Shown piece after piece: positions 58,999 to 64,000 of a stretch of 64,000 nt of DNA (position 1 is the stretch's first letter; the number at the start of each line of letters is the position of its first letter). The translations under genes and the position numbers were made by a program. The notes under the pieces are model-generated. The model worked only from the letters and a program-made list of their open reading frames with translations, searched no databases and was not told the origin of the DNA. The stretch spans positions 4,438,501 through 4,502,500 of the forward strand of contig NZ_JAUSZA010000001.1 of the NCBI RefSeq assembly GCF_030817215.1. The letters run 5' to 3'. This DNA is from Paenibacillus sp. V4I3. GTDB taxonomy: Bacteria > Bacillota > Bacilli > Paenibacillales > NBRC-103111.

Positions 58999-60711
58999 TC
59001 ACAATCGCTTAGCAAACACATCCAGCAGAAGTTCATCCTTCACAGGATCTTGAACATCCCAGGCTGTAGCGAATCTAACTTGGTGAGAAACGCCGACAAT
59101 TTCATATTTCTGTACGAGATGTTGGCGTGCAGAGCCAATAATGAGCGAATGCAGCCGCAGCTGCTTCTTCTGACCAAGAGCGCCAAGCTTCTGCAGCGTT
59201 GCTTTGGAGATTTGGCCGACACCATCGGTGACCATTACGAAGTCGGCATCGTGAAACTGCCGCTCGTGCTGTACGATGTCCATGCCTCTACTCAGCGGCG
59301 CGTCGAAGTTCGTGCCACCACCGAAAGCGAGCTGAGCCAGACCATAGAAGCGGTCCCAATCCGGCCGCTTATAAGACAGAACATGCTCGATGAGCTCGCC
59401 CTTCGCCCCGAACAGGAGCAGGACGAAGTCCCGCCGCTCAAAGAGGGAGAAGGAGGCGAAGGTCGCCGTAAACAGCTGCGCAAGCCGCAGCTTGCTGCCG
59501 CGCATGGAGTGGGAGGTATCGAGCATGCAGATAACAGGACCTTTCTGCGGCTCTTCAACAGAGCCGGTGTAGTTGTAGGTCATGAGCTTATTTTCCATCC
59601 ATTTGACGAGAAAATAAGGCTCAAAGTCTTCGTCAGCGAGCAAGCTGGCCTCGCTCGGAAGCAGATGCGCGATGTCGCCAGACTGGCGTAAATCATCGTA
59701 AGCTTCCGGGACATAAGGCGAGCGCAGCTTCTTACGCTGCACCCGAAGGTGATGGATGTTCCGTCCTACCTCCTGGAGGAAAGACACCAGATCCTTGCTG
59801 CGCTTCAGTTTCTCAATCCACTGCACATAGTGCTCGAACGTTTGCCGCCGCAATTTCCCCAGCTCGCTGCCCCAGCGCCGGTTCGCGAGCCGCTGACTTG
59901 CTTGCACGAGCTCGTGCACATTAAAGCTGTCCACCTCTTCGAGGGACAACGTATCCTTTAATGCTTGACCTAGCCAGTAGCCCAGCTCGGCCTCAATCTC
60001 CTTCATGGCCGCGAGGTCACGCGCGCTCATGCGGTCCAGCTGCCGCTCGCGGCGCTCGAGTTCCTCTTCCGCCTTGCGCAGCTTCGCTTTCAGCTTATCG
60101 CGCTTCATGAATTCAGTGCGCATCTCGCTTTGCAGCTCCGCGATGCGCTGTTTCAGCGCTCGGATCTCCTCCGCAATGAGCGGCCGCGAATCGACAGCTT
60201 CCTGCTTGTCTTCGACGGCACGTTTACCTTGCTGCAGCGTGTAGCCAACGAGTCTCAGTTTCTCGATTTGCTTCTCGGTGAGTCGCTCGCTGACGCTCTT
60301 TTCCTCTTGTCCGCTCGTTTGCTGCTTCTTCTCGAAGCCGAAACCGCTCATTTGCTGTTCCTTTTGTCTGCGTTTGACTTCTTTCTCATAGGACTCGGTT
60401 AGCCACATTAGCGCCTTAAGCGCAGTTTTGAATGAAGCATTCACTTGTCCGATCGTACGAGGATGAATGGACACATAGAAGTACTGCTTGCGCAGCGTTA
60501 AGACCATCCAGCGGTGGAAGGGGGTCTCCTCTACAGTGCCGTCCACTTCAGGCTTTGTTAAATAGAAGCACATAAAGAAATCAGCAAAAAGCTCAAGTGT
60601 AAACCAAGGGGCTTGCCTTACGGCCTCGCGCATCCATTCTTGTGCGACGCGCGATGAGTGTACGTAGCCCTCGAACACATACCTGTCAACCCGAGTGCAG
60701 CGTATGATCAT
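58999..60711 (-). CDS. VWA-domain protein of the ViaA/CoxE type
   Basis: The 570-residue protein has a helical N-terminal half with a long charged coiled coil (about 110-245: EKQIEKLRLVGYTLQQGK, IRALKQRIAELQSEMRTEF, KLRKAEEELERRERQLDRM). The C-terminal VWA domain has ICMLDTSHSMRGSKL (DxSxS, ~385), GGGTNF (~455) and FVMVTDGVGQ (~485). It follows its AAA+ partner by 12 bases. In E. coli RavA-ViaA such a pair works with respiratory or metal-cofactor enzymes. Much of the gene is GC-rich. Confidence 0.87.
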   Translation of the reverse strand: MIIRCTRVDRYVFEGYVHSSRVAQEWMREAVRQAPWFTLELFADFFMCFYLTKPEVDGTVEETPFHRWMVLTLRKQYFYVSIHPRTIGQVNASFKTALKALMWLTESYEKEVKRRQKEQQMSGFGFEKKQQTSGQEEKSVSERLTEKQIEKLRLVGYTLQQGKRAVEDKQEAVDSRPLIAEEIRALKQRIAELQSEMRTEFMKRDKLKAKLRKAEEELERRERQLDRMSARDLAAMKEIEAELGYWLGQALKDTLSLEEVDSFNVHELVQASQRLANRRWGSELGKLRRQTFEHYVQWIEKLKRSKDLVSFLQEVGRNIHHLRVQRKKLRSPYVPEAYDDLRQSGDIAHLLPSEASLLADEDFEPYFLVKWMENKLMTYNYTGSVEEPQKGPVICMLDTSHSMRGSKLRLAQLFTATFASFSLFERRDFVLLLFGAKGELIEHVLSYKRPDWDRFYGLAQLAFGGGTNFDAPLSRGMDIVQHERQFHDADFVMVTDGVGQISKATLQKLGALGQKKQLRLHSLIIGSARQHLVQKYEIVGVSHQVRFATAWDVQDPVKDELLLDVFAKRL

Positions 60712-60723
60712 ATAGGTAACCTC

Positions 60724-62025
60724 TTATAACGTATAGTCGTATATGATTCCCGGGATTTCCCGGTCAAACAGAGTGCGATATAAGCCTTGGATGGATTGTA
60801 ATATGCGCTCACCCTGAATGCGCAGGTGTGTGAATTTAACGGCATACTGCTCAGGGTGCTGCAGAAAGATAGATTGGGATGCAATCCATTCCGGCAGTTT
60901 CTTTTCTTTCTCCTGCCAGGAGACAAGTCTGCCGCGTAGGCTTCTAGCTGTTTCTTCCAGTTCCGTTCGGCAATCTTCCAAAGTCGCTTTCAATTGCTCG
61001 GCAGCATCCTTGTTTAAAGCGCCGCCGATTTCTTTTTTAAATTGGAAGGCATGTAATTCATCTTCTTTCTCCAACCATTTCTTAACCGTTAAGTTATATT
61101 GAAGCAGCGGGAGCTCTTGTTCCATTTCTCGTTTGAGCATGTCCTGAAATAAGGTGTCGAAGATGGCTTTGAGCTCTGCCAAATCTTCGGGGAAATCCCA
61201 TAGCATATGAGGGGTTAGTACGGTATCCCACACATTGACAGCGCTGCGCCCATGGATAGCCGCTGATATTTTCCATGTATGGCCAATCTTGTGGTAGCGG
61301 CGATCTGAAAGCACATATTCTTTCTCTTCTAGCGCTGTCTTCAATTGAAAAAGCATGTAAATCAGCGCATCCTGTAATTGAACCTCAGCTGCTTGTGATT
61401 TCAACTGCTTCACCAATTCCGTTGACAAGAGGGTAGGGAGAGGTGCGGTTGGTGCCTGAAACATGAGCTCAAAGCTGGATATTTGCTTAACATATTCAAC
61501 TTCAAATCGGAACAGGAAACGGTCATACAGCGCTGCTAATTGTTCGTTATCTTCGGGTAATTCATTCGATGCTGCCATTAAGAATAGAAGGGGAGATTGC
61601 TGCTTATGCCGTCCATTGAAGAAGACACGTTCATTCAAAACAGAAAGGAGCGCATTAAGTATGGCGCTGTTCGCTTTGAATATTTCATCGAGGAAGGCGA
61701 AGCGAGCGCTTGGTAAGTAGCCGTCTGTGAGCCTTACATACTCATCATTTTTAAGTTTTTGTAAGGAGACAGGCCCGAATAATTCGTCCGGTGTTGTGAA
61801 TCGGGTCAATAAATAATCGTAATAAGGTTCGTTACCGAATAGTTCGGCAGCGGCTCTTGCTAATTGAGATTTGGCTGAACCGGGAGGTCCAACCAATAAG
61901 ACATGTTCGCCGCTCATGATAGCGAGCAGTAAGACACGGATGAGCTCTTCCCGTTCCATGAACCGTTTTTCGAGATGACCCATAGCTTCTCTTAATTTGT
62001 TCTGTATGACGATGGGTTCTTTCAC
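60724..62025 (-). CDS. MoxR-family AAA+ ATPase, RavA-like
   Basis: The 433-residue ATPase has Walker A GPPGSAKSQLARA (~42), the RavA-type segment YLLTRFTTPDELFGPVSL (~70), Walker B ARFAFLDEIFKANSAILNALL (~107) and sensor 1 LFLMAASNELPEDN (~148). A C-terminal helical region of about 200 residues is longer than in simple MoxR proteins. The start is a GTG at 62025 with AAGGGGG 8 bases upstream; an ATG two bases before it is out of frame and stops at once. The partner is the downstream VWA protein. Confidence 0.9.
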   Translation of the reverse strand: MKEPIVIQNKLREAMGHLEKRFMEREELIRVLLLAIMSGEHVLLVGPPGSAKSQLARAAAELFGNEPYYDYLLTRFTTPDELFGPVSLQKLKNDEYVRLTDGYLPSARFAFLDEIFKANSAILNALLSVLNERVFFNGRHKQQSPLLFLMAASNELPEDNEQLAALYDRFLFRFEVEYVKQISSFELMFQAPTAPLPTLLSTELVKQLKSQAAEVQLQDALIYMLFQLKTALEEKEYVLSDRRYHKIGHTWKISAAIHGRSAVNVWDTVLTPHMLWDFPEDLAELKAIFDTLFQDMLKREMEQELPLLQYNLTVKKWLEKEDELHAFQFKKEIGGALNKDAAEQLKATLEDCRTELEETARSLRGRLVSWQEKEKKLPEWIASQSIFLQHPEQYAVKFTHLRIQGERILQSIQGLYRTLFDREIPGIIYDYTL

Positions 62026-62186
62026 ATTGTTGTCCCCCTTGGCGTATCAAAGCTCGTATGTTTATATTGTATCAAACTGCCCGGTAAACATCGAATATGC
62101 TACAATAAGACCTGTAGTATCTACACTACTTTTAACGCTGCGCCTGCAGCTTCAGTCTTCCAAGAAAATACAAAGGAGCGTTACCC

Positions 62187-62513
62187 ATGCCCCAAATGAT
62201 CGTTAGAGGAATTAGTGTTCCTCAAATTCAATCTATTAGTACGGCGTTAATTGAAGAACTAGCTCAAGTATGCTCGTGCGGAACGGACAATTTTATGCTA
62301 GAATGTCTCTCCACAGTCTCTATATTTGAAGGGAAGCAAGTGAATACCTATCCTTTTATTGAAGTAGGTTGGTTCGAGAGAGGGCAAGAAACACGTGACG
62401 AGTATGCTAGCGTACTGACCAAACACGTTCTTTCGCTTGGCATTCCTGAGGTGGAGATAGCTTTTCGGGTATACCGGGAGGACAGCTACTATTGGAATGG
62501 GAAGTTAATTTGA
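62187..62513 (+). CDS. DUF1904 family protein
   Basis: The 108-residue protein matches DUF1904: VRGISVPQIQSISTALIEELAQ, CGTDNFMLECLSTVSIFEGKQ, YPFIEVGWFERGQETRDEYA and a final VEIAFRVYREDSYYWNGKLI. The fold is tautomerase-like in layout, though the N-terminal Pro (position 2) alone is weak support for activity. The ATG follows AAAGGAGCG. The phosphoesterase gene starts 41 bases after its end. Confidence 0.85.
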   Translation: MPQMIVRGISVPQIQSISTALIEELAQVCSCGTDNFMLECLSTVSIFEGKQVNTYPFIEVGWFERGQETRDEYASVLTKHVLSLGIPEVEIAFRVYREDSYYWNGKLI

Positions 62514-62554
62514 ACGAATTCATGGCTAACAGATTTTACGAAGGAGTGGTCCAT

Positions 62555-63052
62555 ATGCGGATTGGTGTGATTTCGGATACTCATTTATCACCTCGGGTTC
62601 AAAAATTACCTGATGCGTTACTTGCAGGTTTACAAGGTGTAGATATTATTATTCATGCCGGAGACTGGGTGAGTGAGCACGTTGTTGAATTGGTTGAGCG
62701 AATCGCACCCTGTGAATCTGTGGCCGGTAACAATGACGGATCTGACATCATTGAACGATTCGGCTTGAGGAAAATACTGACACTCGGCGGCTACCGAATT
62801 GGTCTTATCCATGGAGACGGCTTTCGCAAAACGACAGAGGAAAGAGCCCGAGAAGCGTTCCAGGCCGAGCGGCCGGATATCGTCATCTTCGGACATTCCC
62901 ATGTTCCATACCAGCAAACGATTAACGGAATTCTCATGTTTAACCCAGGCTCGCCTACGGATAAAAGAAGGCAGCCGCAGTACTCCTACGGCATCATCGA
63001 GCTAGGCGATAGCATTCATGCAGAGCTTTTCTTTTATGACAGCAAGGTTTAG
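62555..63052 (+). CDS. YfcE/MJ0936-type metallophosphoesterase
   Basis: The 165-residue protein has the whole small-phosphodiesterase metal site: GVISDTHL (~4), IHAGDW (~36), VAGNNDGSD (~57), IGLIHGDGF (~84), FGHSHVPY (~112) and NPGSPTDKR (~132). Members hydrolyse phosphodiesters in vitro. The start at 62555 is fixed by GAAGGAGTGG; longer starts overlap the DUF1904 gene. The physiological substrate is unknown. Confidence 0.93.
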   Translation: MRIGVISDTHLSPRVQKLPDALLAGLQGVDIIIHAGDWVSEHVVELVERIAPCESVAGNNDGSDIIERFGLRKILTLGGYRIGLIHGDGFRKTTEERAREAFQAERPDIVIFGHSHVPYQQTINGILMFNPGSPTDKRRQPQYSYGIIELGDSIHAELFFYDSKV

Positions 63053-63076
63053 TATCCGACAATGAGTAAACATGCT

Positions 63077-63352
63077 TTACCCGCCGGAGACAGCTTGGAA
63101 AACGATAAGCTGATCACCTTGCTGCAGCATTATATTTAAGTCATCCAGCCAAGCGATATTCGTGTCATTATAATAGAGCAGGACATGCTTGCGGACTTGC
63201 CCGGTTTCGGTCCAAAGATGAACACGCAGCAGGGGATAGCTTGATATAAGTTGATTTAGTGCTTCCTGTAACGTAAGCGCATCCAATTGAAATTTGACGT
63301 TTCCCCCTGTACAATCACGCAGCAAGGAGGGGACGCTGACGGTAATAAGCAT
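63077..63352 (-). CDS. MoaD/ThiS-like ubiquitin-fold protein
   Basis: The 91-residue protein has the beta-grasp pattern (MLITVSVPSLLRDCTGG; TLQEALNQLISSYP; DQLIVFQAVSGG) and ends in Gly-Gly, the site of adenylation and thiocarboxylation in MoaD and ThiS. No MoaE, MoeB/ThiF or ThiG gene is adjacent. It lies 1 base downstream of the Asp-box propeller gene on the same strand, so they are co-translated. Sulfur carrier function is possible but unproven. Confidence 0.85.
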   Translation of the reverse strand: MLITVSVPSLLRDCTGGNVKFQLDALTLQEALNQLISSYPLLRVHLWTETGQVRKHVLLYYNDTNIAWLDDLNIMLQQGDQLIVFQAVSGG

Positions 63353-63353
63353 G

Positions 63354-64000
63354 CTAGTCCTCCAAAATAATTGGCTTCACAGTTAGGATTCGTGATAATT
63401 GTCCAGGCAGACGTTCCCAGCTTTCTCCACGATCCAGTGAACAGTAAATTTCACCTGAGGTTGTTCCAAAATAAAGACCATAAGGCTCAAGAGCATCCAC
63501 AGCCATCGCATCTCGCAGTACGCTGACATGTCGTTCTTCTTCTGGGAGAACATCCCCAATAGGCTTCCAGGTATTTTCACCGCGTGCCATTCTGTAAACA
63601 ATTAACTTGCCGTCACGCATCGAGCGTTGTTCACTGCTTTCCAGCGGGATAAGAAATAAATCACCTGTTGGTGAAATACTAATCGGGAAACCAAACGGGG
63701 CATCGCCGTCACGTAATGTAAGGCCTTCCTCGATAGGATGCCAGCTGTCGCCGCCGTCGATGGATTTGAACACCCCGCTATGCTCCTGCATATAGAGGAC
63801 ATCGGAGTTTTCCGGGTCGAGCACCATCTTGTGCACACAGTATCCGACACGTTCATCAGGTTGACCTGTTGGTATTCGGTTTAGTCCGTTGTTACAGGGC
63901 TTCCAGCTAATCCCACCGTCAAGTGTACGGAAGACGCCAACAGCGGATATTCCGATCCACATACGCTGCGAATTCCTTGGATCAATAAGAATGGTATGCA
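63354..64000 (-). CDS. Asp-box (BNR/VPS10-like) beta-propeller protein, 5' truncated by window edge
   Basis: The frame stays open to the window end (TILIDPRNSQRMWIGIS precedes the first internal Met), so the start is outside. Asp-box motifs SxDxGxSW recur: TLDGGISWKP, SIDGGDSWHP and SLDRGESWERLP, separated by strands such as MVLDPENSDVLYMQEH, giving propeller blades. No signal peptide can be judged. Similar proteins are annotated as exo-sialidase-like or WD40-like; enzymatic activity should not be assumed. It is coupled to the MoaD-like gene. Confidence 0.87.
   Translation of the reverse strand, partial: HTILIDPRNSQRMWIGISAVGVFRTLDGGISWKPCNNGLNRIPTGQPDERVGYCVHKMVLDPENSDVLYMQEHSGVFKSIDGGDSWHPIEEGLTLRDGDAPFGFPISISPTGDLFLIPLESSEQRSMRDGKLIVYRMARGENTWKPIGDVLPEEERHVSVLRDAMAVDALEPYGLYFGTTSGEIYCSLDRGESWERLPGQLSRILTVKPIILED

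Noticed and set aside
58990..59691. Plus-strand open frame of 233 codons opposite the second VWA gene
   Set aside because: It is antisense to the MIDAS-containing VWA coding region, lacks a ribosome binding site and starts in the terminator of the opposite strand.
1..64000. rRNA, tRNA, prophage or insertion-sequence genes
   Set aside because: No transposase, integrase or phage structural motifs and no tRNA- or rRNA-like sequences were recognised by reading. A covariance-model search would be needed to exclude small RNAs.

Overview
The window looks like a chromosomal segment of a spore-forming Gram-positive bacterium of the Paenibacillus type (Paenibacillaceae). The evidence is the mix of Bacillales-specific families: KapB, a YhcN/YlaJ sporulation lipoprotein, YtxJ and a BshB2-like deacetylase (bacillithiol system), YojN/YojO-like MoxR/VWA proteins, HelD, a FadR-type fatty-acid regulon and tandem DegV proteins. 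Strong AGGAGG ribosome binding sites, TTGACA/TATAAT promoters and hairpin-plus-T terminators fit the same group. No rRNA, tRNA, CRISPR array, prophage or insertion sequence was seen. Both window edges cut a gene: an ABC-F ATPase on the left and an Asp-box beta-propeller protein on the right.

Layout. 1-6.8 kb: ABC-F ATPase end, small conserved proteins, a thioredoxin-like protein with KapB, a Gfo/Idh/MocA oxidoreductase, a TRIC/UPF0126 membrane protein and a sporulation lipoprotein. 6.8-9.7 kb: a MoxR AAA+ ATPase with its VWA partner, whose middle is strikingly GC-rich. 9.8-12.2 kb: purT, an acyl-CoA thioesterase and a DinB-like protein. 12.2-15.5 kb: an AT-rich accessory patch with a methyltransferase, a Nudix hydrolase, a secreted TIMP/NTR-like protein, a frameshifted second Nudix gene and a TIM-barrel protein. 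15.6-16.4 kb: an AIM24 family protein. 16.4-27.2 kb: a sulfur-acquisition region with two divergent units. Leftward is the sulfate importer cysT-cysW-cysA-sbp. Rightward is a sulfonate-type ABC importer interleaved with a flavoprotein/ferredoxin pair resembling AsfA/AsfB of arylsulfonate desulfurisation, then DUF4395, hydrolase and DUF2292 genes.

29-42 kb is the fatty-acid beta-oxidation block. Leftward are fadR, etfB and etfA. Rightward are fadF, fadN, fadA, fadE, an acyl-CoA ligase and a hotdog thioesterase. A perfect match to the FadR operator lies just downstream of the fadR promoter. Between the operator and fadF are three tandem copies of a palindromic ~79-base element with a ~115-base period. 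42-56 kb: a PucR regulator, a Tat-exported phosphoesterase, YtxJ, two transporters, an M20 amidohydrolase, an SGNH hydrolase, a TrhA/hemolysin III protein, an SDR enzyme, two DegV paralogues, HelD helicase and a glutathione peroxidase.

56.4-57.1 kb holds the most unusual element: a promoter, a strong ribosome binding site, a 16-codon leader peptide ending Ile-His-Tyr-Phe-Tyr-Arg-Arg, mutually exclusive RNA hairpins and an intrinsic terminator. All lie upstream of a free-standing anticodon-binding domain like that of His/Thr/Gly/Pro tRNA synthetases. This looks like a ribosome-mediated attenuator. The remainder to 64 kb has a PIG-L deacetylase, a MOSC protein, a YvyF-like zinc-ribbon protein, a second AAA+/VWA pair of RavA/ViaA type, DUF1904, a YfcE-type phosphoesterase, and a MoaD-like protein next to the Asp-box propeller.
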